NCBI RefSeq assembly: GCF_030865425.1
Contig: NZ_JAVFCB010000003.1
Coordinates: forward strand, 1 to 64,000
Source of the DNA: Microbacterium capsulatum
GTDB lineage: Bacteria > Actinomycetota > Actinomycetes > Actinomycetales > Microbacteriaceae
DNA length: 64,000 nucleotides
Direction of reading: 5' to 3'
Shown here: positions 1 through 7,800 of the stretch, piece by piece
Position numbering within the stretch: the stretch's first letter is position 1
Layout: each line of letters begins with the position of its first letter
The notes under the pieces: generated by a model
Databases searched by the model: none
Seen by the model: only the letters and a program-made list of their open reading frames with translations
Told to the model about the DNA's origin: nothing
Position numbers and translations under genes: made by a program

Positions 1-45
1 TCAGGACATCGGTGACAGTTGGTGTCTCAGGACATCGGTGACAGT
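1..45. repeat. Left doubled terminal repeat of the IS
   Basis: Two copies of a 19-nt core lie 26 nt apart. The inner copy contains the transposase stop codon at 27-29, so the coding region runs into the end that the transposase presumably binds. Confidence 0.85.
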
Positions 46-1256
46 GGGCGTCTTCTGGGGGCCGATCCTCGGGGTCTGCCGTTGCCGACGTAGCGGGTGC
101 CGGGTTGTGGCCAGGGGTGTTCGATGATGAGGGTGCCGCGCTCGTCGAAGATCATGATCAGGGCGGGGTTCCAGATCGCGTGGACTTGAGTGCCGGCGAA
201 CTCGTTCCCGAGTTGGAATGTGGTGCCGCGGATGCTGATGTCGCCGTGCGTGCGGACGATCCGGACGGCATCTCCAGTCGCCCCGGGATGGGTGGCAGCG
301 TCAGGGTCTGGCTCTGGCGCGGGAGCTTTCGGTGTCGCGTCCCAGGCCTGTTGCGGGGTGCTCCGACCGGGAAGCGCCTGGTGCGGGCGCTCGGTGTTGT
401 AGATCACGTCGAACCGGTCCACGAGATGTTGGAGTTCCTCGATCGTCCCGGCGAGGGGCTGCTTGTCCAACCATCGGAACAGGGTCTGGTGGAATCGCTC
501 GTTCTTGCCCTGGGTCATGGGGTGCCCGGGCTTCCCGGTGATCGCGACGACGCCGAGCGTGCTCACGTAGGCGACGAGCTGACTGACGATGCCGCGGCGG
601 TGCGGGTTCAATGCGGCACCGTTATCCGTGAGGAGCCGCTGCGGGACCCCATGCCGGGCGATCCCCTTCTCCATCACCGTGACCGCGCCCTTGCTCGTCT
701 CCGCCCTCGCGACATGCGACGCGACCGCGAGACGAGCATGATCATCGGTGAGCTGGAAGATCACGCAGGTCCGTCCGCCCGCGAGGACGTACTCGGTCGC
801 ATCGAGTTGCCAGCACGCGTTCGGAGCGGGATACACGAACCGTCGGAACGCGGACCGCGGCTTCTTCTTTGGCTCCACCCGGGCGACGCCCGCTTCGCGG
901 AAGATCCGTGCGAGTGAGGCGATCGACGGGGTCGTGAATCCCATCGATGTCATCTTGTCGTGCACGCTGATCGGCCCGTAGTCGAGCCCGGATCGCTCCA
1001 GCGCTGCCCGCACGTCCAGCGCGCTCCGCTTCACCTCCTCGCCGATCTTCGCCGGCGACGCGGACGGACGACGAGACTGCGGCTCCAGCACCGCCGCCGG
1101 GCCCTTCTCCCGCGCACGAGCGAGCAGCACATAGAACGTCTTCCGCGAGATCTCGTGCTCTCGACAAAACGACGTCACCGCCCCACGCGGAGCATCCGCA
1201 GGCCAACGAGAGATCGCGAGACGGACACGCGCATCAACAGGTTCATTCTTCGACAC
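27..1256 (-). CDS. IS481-family transposase (DDE integrase core)
   Basis: Transposase of 409 residues that would cut and join the ends of the surrounding element. The N-terminal ~70 residues form a helix-turn-helix region (FCREHEISRKTFYVLL). An rve/DDE integrase core follows from about residue 145: first Asp in WQLDATEY, second Asp in LLTDNGA, and Glu in QGKNERFHQTL. NTERPHQALPGRSTPQQAW is the typical end of the catalytic core, and a ~90-residue tail follows. The frame is intact with no missing catalytic residue, so the element may be active. The stop codon overlaps the inner left terminal repeat. Confidence 0.9.
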   Translation of the reverse strand: MSKNEPVDARVRLAISRWPADAPRGAVTSFCREHEISRKTFYVLLARAREKGPAAVLEPQSRRPSASPAKIGEEVKRSALDVRAALERSGLDYGPISVHDKMTSMGFTTPSIASLARIFREAGVARVEPKKKPRSAFRRFVYPAPNACWQLDATEYVLAGGRTCVIFQLTDDHARLAVASHVARAETSKGAVTVMEKGIARHGVPQRLLTDNGAALNPHRRGIVSQLVAYVSTLGVVAITGKPGHPMTQGKNERFHQTLFRWLDKQPLAGTIEELQHLVDRFDVIYNTERPHQALPGRSTPQQAWDATPKAPAPEPDPDAATHPGATGDAVRIVRTHGDISIRGTTFQLGNEFAGTQVHAIWNPALIMIFDERGTLIIEHPWPQPGTRYVGNGRPRGSAPRRRPLSPMS

Positions 1257-1299
1257 CGCTCAATCTGAGCCGAGAAGTGTCACCACCAAGACCCCCAGA

Positions 1300-1343
1300 A
1301 CTGTCACCGATGTCCTGATACAGAACCGTCACCGATGTCCTGA
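1300..1343. repeat. Right doubled terminal repeat of the IS
   Basis: Reverse-complement copies of the left core at 1300-1318 (exact) and 1325-1343 (one mismatch), 25 nt apart. They mirror the left end and define the element. Confidence 0.85.
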
Positions 1344-1426
1344 GACAAAACAGCACGGATATCGGCCGCGCAGACGGGTTTCGACAGCGCGAGCGTTCCG
1401 TCGCGGGCGGATCCGGAACGGATCGC

Positions 1427-1476
1427 GGTCCGGATCCCGGATCCGGATCGGGGTCCGGATCCCGGATCCGGATCGG
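1427..1476. repeat. 25-nt tandem duplication rich in GGATCC
   Basis: A 25-nt unit (1427-1451) is repeated exactly at 1452-1476 just downstream of hemL. It is made of overlapping GGATCC and CCGGATCCGG palindromes and could fold into several hairpins. It may act as the hemL terminator, but there is no T-tract. Confidence 0.6.
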
Positions 1477-1482
1477 GAACCG

Positions 1483-2805
1483 TCAGGCGGTCGCGCGGGC
1501 CGCGGCCTCGGCCGCCGCGGGCAGTGCGGCCTCGATCGCGGCGAGCTCGGCGTCGCCGTGCGCGGCGGTGAGGAACCAGGCTTCGAAGACACTCGGCGGC
1601 AGGGCCACGCCCCGCGCGCGCAGCGCGTGGAAGAACGGCGCGTAGCGGAACGCCTCCTGCGCCTGGGCCTGGGCGTAGTCGCGCGGCGCCTCGGCGGCGA
1701 AGGCGACGCCGAACAGGTTGCCGGCGCGCGGCACGGCGTGCACGACGCCGGCAGCGGTCAGGGCCCGCTCGAGCGACGCGGACAGGCGCGCGGCCGCGGC
1801 GTCGATCCGGGCATACACGTCGTCGGTCGCGAGGCGCAGCGTGGCCAGGCCCGCCGCCACCGAGAGCGGATTCCCGCTCAGGGTGCCGGCCTGGTAGACG
1901 GGGCCGGTCGGCGCGAGCAGATCCATGATCTCCGCGCGGCCGCCGAGCGCGGCGAGCGGCATGCCCCCGCCGACGACCTTGCCGAACGTGATGATGTCGG
2001 GCAGGTACTCCTCGCCGGCGGCCTGCTGCAGGCCCCAGAACCCGGCCGGGTGCACGCGGAAGCCGGTGAGCACCTCGTCCAGGATCATGAGCGCGCCGTG
2101 CGCGTGCGCGGTCTCGGCGATCAGCCTGTTGAAGCCCGGCTGCGGGGCGACGACGCCCATGTTCGCCGCGGAGGCCTCGACGATGACGGCCGCGATCCGG
2201 TCGCCGTGCTCGGCGAACACGGCGGCGAGCGCCTCCGGGGAGTTGTAGTCGATGACGAGGGTCTGCGCGGCGATCGGAGCGGGGACGCCCGCCGATCCCG
2301 GCAGCGCGAGCGTCGCGACACCGGATCCGGCCGCCGCGAGCAGCCCGTCGGAGTGCCCGTGGTAGTGCCCGGCGAACTTGACCAGCAGGTCGCGGCCGGT
2401 GGCGCCGCGGGCGAGGCGGATCGCGGTCATGGTCGCCTCGGTACCGGTGGAGACGAGGCGCACCCGCTCGACGGGGCGCACCTCCCCCGCACGGACGCGA
2501 TCCGCGATCACGGCGGCGAGCTCGACCTCGCCCTCCGTCGGGGCGCCGAAGGACAGCCCGCGGGTCGCGGCCTCCTGCACGGCGGCGACGACCTCGGGAT
2601 GCGCGTGGCCGAGCAGCGCAGGCCCCCAGGAGGCGACGAGGTCGACGTACGTGGTGCCGGCGGCGTCGGTCACGGTCGCGCCGAGCGCACGTGCGAGGAA
2701 CCGCGGCGTCCCGCCGACCGACCCGTAGGCGCGAACGGGCGAGTTCACCCCGCCGGGGATCACCGCGCGGGCGGCATCGAACAGGTCGTCATTGCGGTCG
2801 GTCAT
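1483..2805 (-). CDS. hemL: Glutamate-1-semialdehyde 2,1-aminomutase
   Basis: A PLP enzyme of 440 residues that turns glutamate-1-semialdehyde into 5-aminolevulinate, the second C5-pathway step after HemA (12120-13427). [18 protein letters not shown] is the usual N-terminus, [11 protein letters not shown] holds the cofactor-binding Asp, and the Schiff-base lysine is in [10 protein letters not shown]. Length is normal for the family. The ATG at 2805 is preferred over an upstream in-frame ATG at 2877 because AAGGAG lies just before it and family homology begins there. It is the last gene of the minus-strand haem run, 129 nt after hemB. That gap contains a strong inverted repeat. Confidence 0.96.
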   Translation of the reverse strand: MTDRNDDLFDAARAVIPGGVNSPVRAYGSVGGTPRFLARALGATVTDAAGTTYVDLVASWGPALLGHAHPEVVAAVQEAATRGLSFGAPTEGEVELAAVIADRVRAGEVRPVERVRLVSTGTEATMTAIRLARGATGRDLLVKFAGHYHGHSDGLLAAAGSGVATLALPGSAGVPAPIAAQTLVIDYNSPEALAAVFAEHGDRIAAVIVEASAANMGVVAPQPGFNRLIAETAHAHGALMILDEVLTGFRVHPAGFWGLQQAAGEEYLPDIITFGKVVGGGMPLAALGGRAEIMDLLAPTGPVYQAGTLSGNPLSVAAGLATLRLATDDVYARIDAAAARLSASLERALTAAGVVHAVPRAGNLFGVAFAAEAPRDYAQAQAQEAFRYAPFFHALRARGVALPPSVFEAWFLTAAHGDAELAAIEAALPAAAEAAARATA

Positions 2806-2825
2806 GCGGACTCCTTCGGGATCCG

Positions 2826-2898
2826 TGTCCCGATTTCTGCTGCTTGAGAGGCCTGAAAGCAGCAGAAAGTGGGACATGGTGGTGCAAAAAGTGGGACA
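2826..2898. repeat. 20-bp hairpin with doubled AAAGTGGGACA, possible IS-end remnant
   Basis: Arms 2826-2845 and 2857-2876 are complementary at 18 of 20 positions around an 11-nt loop. AAAGTGGGACA occurs at 2866-2876 and again at 2888-2898, 22 nt apart. A tandem doubled end resembles the ends of IS481-group elements like the one at the window start, but with a different core. It may also work as a transcription signal between hemB and hemL. Confidence 0.6.
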
Positions 2899-2934
2899 CG
2901 GTAGGGCGAGCGCCTCGACGGAGGAGCGGACCGG

Positions 2935-3939
2935 TCAGCCGCGGGCGATCCAGCGGGCGGCCTCGGTCGCCCAGTACGTCAGCACGGCGTCGGCGCCGGC
3001 ACGGCGGATCGACAGCAGCGATTCCAGGATCGTGCGCTCACGGTCGAGCCAGCCGTTCTGCGCGGCGGCCTCGATCATCGCGTACTCACCGGACACCTGG
3101 TACGCCCACACCGGCACGCGAACGGCGTCGCGCACTTCGCGCAGCACGTCGAGGAACGCCATCGCGGGCTTGACCATGACGATGTCGGCACCCTCGGCCT
3201 CGTCGAGCAGCGCCTCGCGCACGCCCTCGCGCCGGTTGCCCGGGTCGAGCTGGTACGTGCGGCGGTCGCCCTCCAGCTGCGAGTCGACGGCCTCGCGGAA
3301 CGGGCCGTAGAACGCGCTCGCGTACTTGGCGGCGTAGCCGAGCAGCAGCACGTCCTGGAAGCCCTCGGCGTCCAACGCGTGGCGCACCGCGGCGACCTGG
3401 CCGTCCATCATTCCGGAAAGCCCCAGCAGCTGCGATCCGGCCCGCGCCTGGGCGAGCGCCATCGCCACGTAACGCTCGAGCGTCGCGTCGTTGTCGACGG
3501 ATCCGTCCGCGGCGAGCACGCCGCAGTGGCCGTGGTCGGTGAACTCGTCGAGGCACAGGTCGGTCTGCACGACGACCGCGTCGCCCACCTCGGCGGCCAG
3601 CGCGGCGGTCGCGACGTTGAGGATCCCGTCCTCATCGTCCGCCCCGGATCCGATCGCATCGCGCACGGCCGGGACGCCGAACAGCATCACGCCGGTGACG
3701 CCGGCCTCGGCGGCCTCGACGGCGGCGCGGCGGAGCGAGTCGAGCGAGTGCTGCACGACGCCGGGCATGGATCCGATCGGCGCGGGCTCCGAGAGCCCCT
3801 CGCGCACGAACATCGGCAGCACGAGGTGCCGCGGCAGCAGGTCGGTCTCCCGGGCCAGCGAGCGCACCGGCGCGGACTGCCGCAGCCGCCGGGGACGGAC
3901 GTCCGGGAAGCCCGGGACCGGGGAGAAGGCGCCGGTCAC
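2935..3939 (-). CDS. hemB: Porphobilinogen synthase (ALA dehydratase)
   Basis: Cytosolic enzyme of 334 residues that condenses two 5-aminolevulinate molecules into porphobilinogen. Family blocks visible: RETDLLPRHLVLPMFVREG near the N-terminus, the metal-site stretch DLCLDEFTDHGHCG around residue 130, the lysine-containing LLLGYAAKYASAFYGPFR, and the second lysine in ADIVMVKPAMAFLD. The metal site reads C-x-D-x7-C, between the all-cysteine zinc type and the Asp/Ala magnesium type. The start ATG overlaps the hemD stop (ATGA), showing tight co-transcription. Confidence 0.96.
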   Translation of the reverse strand: MTGAFSPVPGFPDVRPRRLRQSAPVRSLARETDLLPRHLVLPMFVREGLSEPAPIGSMPGVVQHSLDSLRRAAVEAAEAGVTGVMLFGVPAVRDAIGSGADDEDGILNVATAALAAEVGDAVVVQTDLCLDEFTDHGHCGVLAADGSVDNDATLERYVAMALAQARAGSQLLGLSGMMDGQVAAVRHALDAEGFQDVLLLGYAAKYASAFYGPFREAVDSQLEGDRRTYQLDPGNRREGVREALLDEAEGADIVMVKPAMAFLDVLREVRDAVRVPVWAYQVSGEYAMIEAAAQNGWLDRERTILESLLSIRRAGADAVLTYWATEAARWIARG

Positions 3940-4730
3940 GGGGCGAACTCGTCGGCCGCGTGCGGAAGCGTGAAGTGCGAGACCGCGTCGATGAGCGCGT
4001 CGACCGTCTGCCGGTCGGCGACCACCGAGACCGGGAGCCCTGCCCGCTTCGCGTCCTTGGCGGTGCGCGGCCCGATCGCGGCGAGCAGCGTCGTGTCGGG
4101 GATGTTCGGGAACTGCTCCCGCACCTGCCCGGCGACGGATCCGCTCGTGATCAGGATCGCGTTGATCCGCCCGTTCTCGACGTCGCGGAGGATCCGCTCG
4201 GTCACCGGGACGCCGACCGTGCGGTAGGCGACGACGCTGGACACGTCGTGCCCGGCCTTCGTCAGCGACCGGGTGAGCACGGGCTTGGCGATCTCGCTGC
4301 GCAGCGTGAGGATCCGCTTCGGGGCGGACTCGAGCGCGATGATCTGCGCGGCCATCCCCTCGGCGGAGTTGTCGGCGTCGGGCACGAGGTCGACGTGATA
4401 GCCGACGGCGGCGAGCGCCGCGGCCGTGGTCTCGCCGACCGCCGCGACCTTCGTGGAGGTCGGGATCACCGCGCCGTGCGCGAACAGCACGTCGACGGTG
4501 GTGGCGCTCGTGATGGTGAGCCAGTCGTAGTCGCCGTCGGCGAGCTTCACGAGCGCCTTGTCGAGCGCGGGCTGGTCGGTGGTGGGCGCGAAGTTGATCA
4601 GCGGTGCGACGACGGGCACGGCGCCCTGCGCACGCAGGCTCGCGGCGACGCCGTCGCCCCAGGGGCCGCCGCGCGGCACGAGCACGCGCCAGCCGGCGAG
4701 CGGCTTGGCTTCTTGCTTCGATTCAGTCAT
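3936..4730 (-). CDS. hemD: Uroporphyrinogen-III synthase
   Basis: A 264-residue HemD-fold protein that cyclises hydroxymethylbilane, the HemC product, to uroporphyrinogen III with inversion of ring D. The family is poorly conserved. The call rests on WRVLVPRGGPWGDGV at the start, DWLTITSATTVDVLF around residue 80, the central VAAVGETTAAAL, AILITSGSVAGQV and LLAAIGPRTAKDAKRAGL. Position between hemC and hemB supports it. The stop overlaps the hemB start, and 12 nt separate it from hemC. Confidence 0.93.
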   Translation of the reverse strand: MTESKQEAKPLAGWRVLVPRGGPWGDGVAASLRAQGAVPVVAPLINFAPTTDQPALDKALVKLADGDYDWLTITSATTVDVLFAHGAVIPTSTKVAAVGETTAAALAAVGYHVDLVPDADNSAEGMAAQIIALESAPKRILTLRSEIAKPVLTRSLTKAGHDVSSVVAYRTVGVPVTERILRDVENGRINAILITSGSVAGQVREQFPNIPDTTLLAAIGPRTAKDAKRAGLPVSVVADRQTVDALIDAVSHFTLPHAADEFAP

Positions 4731-4742
4731 TGGCCATCAGCT

Positions 4743-5765
4743 CTAGGAGCGCGGGAGGAGATCAGCCGCCCCACGTTCGAGCAACCGATGGGCAACAGAG
4801 AACCCGATCCTGCGCGCTGCGCCGATCGGGTCTGCACCATCGGCAGAGTCCGCGCCGTTGCCACTGCCGTTGGGATGAATATACTCCTCGTCCAGATTTC
4901 CTGCGTCCACGCCGGCTGGGTGCAGGGCTTCTGTGACGTCCAGGCCGATCCGCCAGCCGTCGTGCGGGGCGTAGACGACCGCGCGCACGCGCAGGTGGCC
5001 CCGGTCGATCACGGCGTGCGCCGCCATCGGCGCCTGGCAGCCGGCGTCGAGGCCCTCGAGCACGGCGCGCTCCGCGGTCACCGCGATGCGGGTGGCCTCG
5101 TCGTCGAGCTCGGCGAGGGCGGCGAGCAGGTCGGCCGGGGCGTCCGCCGCGGTCTCCACGGCGAGCGCGCCCTGGCCCGGCGCAGTCGGCCACTCCCCGA
5201 GCCCGAGCAGCTCGCCGGTGAGGCCGCCGAGCGGGTCGCCGTCGAGCCGGCCGAGTCCTGCCGCCGCGAGGATCACGGCGTCGAGCTCGCCGTCGGCGAC
5301 GCGCTTCAGCCGGGAGTCGACGTTGCCGCGCAGGTCGGCGGTGTGCAGGCGCGGGTTGCGCACGTGCACCTGGGCGATCCGGCGGGGGGATCCGGTGCCG
5401 ACCGTGGATCCGTCCTTCAGGTCGTGCAGCGCGATGCCCTCGCGGGTGATCGCGACGTCGCGGGCGTCGGCGCGGGCCGGGATCGCGGCGATCGTGAGCC
5501 GCTCGGGGATCTGCGTCGGCAGATCCTTCAGGGAGTGCACGAGCAGGTCGCACTCGCCACGCAGCAGGGCGTCGCGCAGCGCGGTGGCGAAGATCCCCTG
5601 TCCCCCGATCTCCGACAGGGACGCACGGTTCGTGTCGCCCTCGCTCGTGATCGGGACCAGCTCGATCGGACGCCCGGCGACCTTCTCGAGCGCCTTCGCG
5701 ACCTGGCCGGACTGGGCCTGGGCGAGGGCGCTGCGACGGGTGCCGAGGCGGAGGGGGGTCGTCAC
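4743..5765 (-). CDS. hemC: Hydroxymethylbilane synthase (porphobilinogen deaminase)
   Basis: Links four porphobilinogens into hydroxymethylbilane. Translation from a GTG at 5765 gives 340 residues, beginning TTPLRLGTRRSALAQAQ. That GTG overlaps the hemQ stop (GTGA). Visible motifs are LVHSLKDLPT (catalytic Asp region), VGTGSPRR and the cofactor cysteine in LDAGCQAPMAAH. The protein is about 25-30 residues longer than usual because of a Gly/Asp/Ala-rich insert near the C-terminus (NGSGNGADSADGADPI). The DNA around 4850-4890 that encodes it is less GC-rich than its surroundings. Confidence 0.95.
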   Translation of the reverse strand: MTTPLRLGTRRSALAQAQSGQVAKALEKVAGRPIELVPITSEGDTNRASLSEIGGQGIFATALRDALLRGECDLLVHSLKDLPTQIPERLTIAAIPARADARDVAITREGIALHDLKDGSTVGTGSPRRIAQVHVRNPRLHTADLRGNVDSRLKRVADGELDAVILAAAGLGRLDGDPLGGLTGELLGLGEWPTAPGQGALAVETAADAPADLLAALAELDDEATRIAVTAERAVLEGLDAGCQAPMAAHAVIDRGHLRVRAVVYAPHDGWRIGLDVTEALHPAGVDAGNLDEEYIHPNGSGNGADSADGADPIGAARRIGFSVAHRLLERGAADLLPRS

Positions 5766-6472
5766 TGCAGGACCTCGGCGATCTCGTCGAATCGCAGGCG
5801 GCGGCCGGTGTAGAACGGCACCTCCTCCTTCACGTACCGGCGGGCGTCGGTGTAGCGGAGGTCGCGCATGAGGTCGACGAGCTCGGTGAGGTCGTCCGCC
5901 TCGAGCGGCAGCAGCCACTCGTAATCGCCGAGCGCGAACGCGGCGACGGTGTTCGCGACGACCCCGCGGAAGGCGGCGCCCTTGCGGCCGTGGTCGGCGA
6001 GCATGCGGCGGCGCTCGTCCTCGTCGACGAGGTACCACTCGGGGGTGCGCACGAACGGGTAGAGGCAGAGCCAGTCCTTCGGCTCCACCCCGCGGAGGAA
6101 GCCGGGCACGTGCTGCCGGTTGAACTCGGCGTCGCGGTGCACGCCCATCACGTTCCACACGGGCAGCAGCGAGCGCAGCAGCTCGGTGCGGCGCAGGCGC
6201 CGGAGCGCCTTCTGCAGCGCGTCCGGGTCCGGCCCGTGCAGCCACACCATCAGGTCGGCGTCGGCCTTGAGGCCGGAGACGTCGTAGAAGCCGCGGACGC
6301 TGATGCCGCTGCCCTCGATGAGACCGACGATGTCCTCGAGCTCGGTGGCGTCGGACTCGGTCACCGGGGCCGACGGGTCACGGCGCCACACGGCCCACAG
6401 GGTGAACCCCTTGGGCGAGTCGGCGCCGTTGTCGGCGGAAGCGGTCACGGGCGTTTCAACAGCGTCGGCCAT
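5762..6472 (-). CDS. hemQ: Coproheme decarboxylase (chlorite-dismutase family)
   Basis: Oxidatively decarboxylates coproheme III to haem b, the last step of the coproporphyrin-dependent pathway used by actinobacteria and firmicutes. Length is 236 residues. GFTLWAVWRRD, GFYDVSGLKADADLMVWLHG, LCLYPFVRTPEWYLVDEDER and GDYEWLLPLE are typical of the actinobacterial group. The ATG at 6472 has GGAGG five bases upstream. It overlaps hemC by GTGA. Its presence shows that hemY here acts as coproporphyrinogen oxidase and that a coproporphyrin ferrochelatase is needed from elsewhere. Confidence 0.95.
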   Translation of the reverse strand: MADAVETPVTASADNGADSPKGFTLWAVWRRDPSAPVTESDATELEDIVGLIEGSGISVRGFYDVSGLKADADLMVWLHGPDPDALQKALRRLRRTELLRSLLPVWNVMGVHRDAEFNRQHVPGFLRGVEPKDWLCLYPFVRTPEWYLVDEDERRRMLADHGRKGAAFRGVVANTVAAFALGDYEWLLPLEADDLTELVDLMRDLRYTDARRYVKEEVPFYTGRRLRFDEIAEVLQ

Positions 6473-6582
6473 GCCTCCAGTCTGCCCCCTCCGGCTATGC
6501 GCCGGGTTCGGCGTGACGGATCCGGGCCCGTCGAAAGCCTCGGGGCCGCGCGTCGAGAGCCTCGCGGACCGGATCGCCGGAG

Positions 6583-6855
6583 TCAGCGGGAGATCGCGCG
6601 GGCGAGCACCCAGACCACGCCGCCGACCGTCGCGGCGACCCCGACGACGGCCGCCACCGCGGCCACGGGGTTGCGGCGCACGAAGGCGCGCGCCTTGGCC
6701 TCGCCCTCGATCCACGCCTTCTCGACGCGTCGGGGCACGTTGCCCTTCTCCTCGATCGCGTGCAGTGCCGCCTTGAGCTCGGCACGGGCGGAGGCCACCG
6801 GGTCGACGATCCCGTTCGGGACGGCCGTGCGGGGCAGTTCGGCGTCAGCGGCCAT
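6583..6855 (-). CDS. Small membrane protein of unknown function
   Basis: A 90-residue protein. The first ~55 residues are polar and helical (ARAELKAALHAIEEKGNVPRR), followed by one C-terminal membrane segment (VAAVAAVVGVAATVGGVVWV, about 64-83). The layout resembles DUF3618-type proteins, often found beside holin-X and YtxH-like genes in actinobacteria. That assignment is by resemblance only. Its start overlaps the end of the holin-X gene by 11 nt, so the two are translated together. It is the last gene of a three-gene unit (7625 to 6583). Confidence 0.75.
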   Translation of the reverse strand: MAADAELPRTAVPNGIVDPVASARAELKAALHAIEEKGNVPRRVEKAWIEGEAKARAFVRRNPVAAVAAVVGVAATVGGVVWVLARAISR

Positions 6856-7249
6856 CGCCGGCCTCCTTCACGATGCGGATGTCGGTCGCGACGGCCTGGG
6901 CCGGGTTCTCCCGACGCAGCACCTTGCGGAACTTCAGGATCCCGAGCAGCGCGAACACGAGCACGGCGAGCAGCAGGATCCCGAACGTGATGATCGCGGA
7001 CAACCACACCGGGAACCAGGACGAGAGCCCGGCGACCGCGAAGACGAGGACGATCGGGACCGTCCAGAACAGGAAGAACAGCGCGACCAGGAACCAGACG
7101 CTGCCGATCCCCGCATCCTTCGCGGTGCGCGCGATCCAGGTCTTGGCGGCGTCGATCTCCGCCTTGACGAGGTTGCTGACCAGGTCGGGGAGGTCGCCGA
7201 GCAGCGTCAGCAGGCTGTCGTCGGCACGGTCCCGGAAGTTCTTGGCCAT
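6845..7249 (-). CDS. Actinobacterial Holin-X family membrane protein
   Basis: A 134-residue protein with two hydrophobic hairpin segments, about 50-72 (VWFLVALFFLFWTVPIVLVF) and 80-106. They are flanked by an amphipathic N-terminal helix (LLGDLPDLVSNLVKAEIDAAK) and a basic tail. This is the pattern of the Actinobacterial Holin-X family (phage holin superfamily III). No prophage genes are near, so a resident envelope role is more likely than lysis. It starts one base after the YtxH-like gene stop. Confidence 0.8.
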   Translation of the reverse strand: MAKNFRDRADDSLLTLLGDLPDLVSNLVKAEIDAAKTWIARTAKDAGIGSVWFLVALFFLFWTVPIVLVFAVAGLSSWFPVWLSAIITFGILLLAVLVFALLGILKFRKVLRRENPAQAVATDIRIVKEAGDGR

Positions 7250-7250
7250 G

Positions 7251-7625
7251 TCATTCGCCGTCGTGCTGCTCGGCGGCCTTCTCCGCGGTCTTCCCGGCCG
7301 CGTGCACGGTCTCCTCCGCGGCGCGCTTCACGTCCTCCGCGGCGGACTTTCCCGTCGCGATCGTGGAGTCGACGCGCTGGCCGGGGGTGCCCTCGGCGCG
7401 CGCGGCCTTGACGACCCTCACGGCTCCGGTCCACAGCGCCTGCGGCACCGCCGCCGCCTGCGCCTTCGCGAAGTCCTGCACCTTCGACACCTGCGCCTGC
7501 ACGGGGTCGAGGTTCCAGACCTTGAGCCACTGCTTCTTGATCTGCTCGTAGCGTTCGCGCCCGGCGCGCGTGCCCAGCACGTAGCCGATGCCGAGTCCGA
7601 CGACGAGTCCGATCTTCCCCTTCAT
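7251..7625 (-). CDS. YtxH-like membrane-associated protein
   Basis: A 124-residue protein starting MKGKIGLVVGLGIGYVLGTRAG, a short glycine-rich hydrophobic segment typical of YtxH-like proteins. A long charged Ala-rich helical region follows (KSAAEDVKRAAEETVHAAGK) that could form a coiled coil. ATG is preceded by GGAG. It is the first gene of the unit that separates hemY from hemQ. Function in this family is unknown, and an envelope-stress or membrane-scaffold role is only inference. Confidence 0.75.
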   Translation of the reverse strand: MKGKIGLVVGLGIGYVLGTRAGRERYEQIKKQWLKVWNLDPVQAQVSKVQDFAKAQAAAVPQALWTGAVRVVKAARAEGTPGQRVDSTIATGKSAAEDVKRAAEETVHAAGKTAEKAAEQHDGE

Positions 7626-7729
7626 GGGGTCTCCTCACGTGGTGGTCGGTCTTGCGGACTTCCAGCGTAACCCCATATTCCGTTTTCGGCATCTAACCGG
7701 ATCCAGGCCCCGGCTCCCCCGCTCTCCCC

Positions 7730-7792
7730 TGCTCGCTGGTCGCGACACGCCCTCATCCGGGCTTCAGAGCGGCGTGTCGCGACCAGCGAACA
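7730..7792. repeat. Palindromic repeat, family 2 (GCTGGTCGCGAC)
   Basis: A perfect 18-bp inverted repeat, CGCTGGTCGCGACACGCC at 7734-7751 against 7771-7788, sits between the hemY stop and the ytxH-like start. A related copy lies at 30913-30973. No T-tract follows. It may serve as a hemY terminator or be a dispersed REP-like element. Confidence 0.75.
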
Positions 7793-7800
7793 GAGGGTGG

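Larger units (their letters stand above)
1..1343 (-). mobile_element. IS481-type insertion sequence
   Basis: One transposase gene is bracketed by inverted terminal repeats of the core TCAGGACATCGGTGACAGT. Each end carries the core twice in tandem: 1-19 and 27-45 on the left, and its reverse complement at 1300-1318 and 1325-1343 on the right. Doubled ends of this kind are seen in IS481-group elements. The window starts on the outer left repeat, so the true left border and any target duplication cannot be seen. The element sits downstream of hemL and breaks no visible gene. Confidence 0.85.

Noticed and set aside
6473..6715. Upstream extension of HemQ
   Set aside because: An Arg/Gly-rich translation unlike the family. 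The ATG at 6472 has a good ribosome site.
6845..7249. Prophage remnant indicated by the holin-like gene
   Set aside because: No other phage genes are nearby and Holin-X proteins are common chromosomal genes in actinobacteria.
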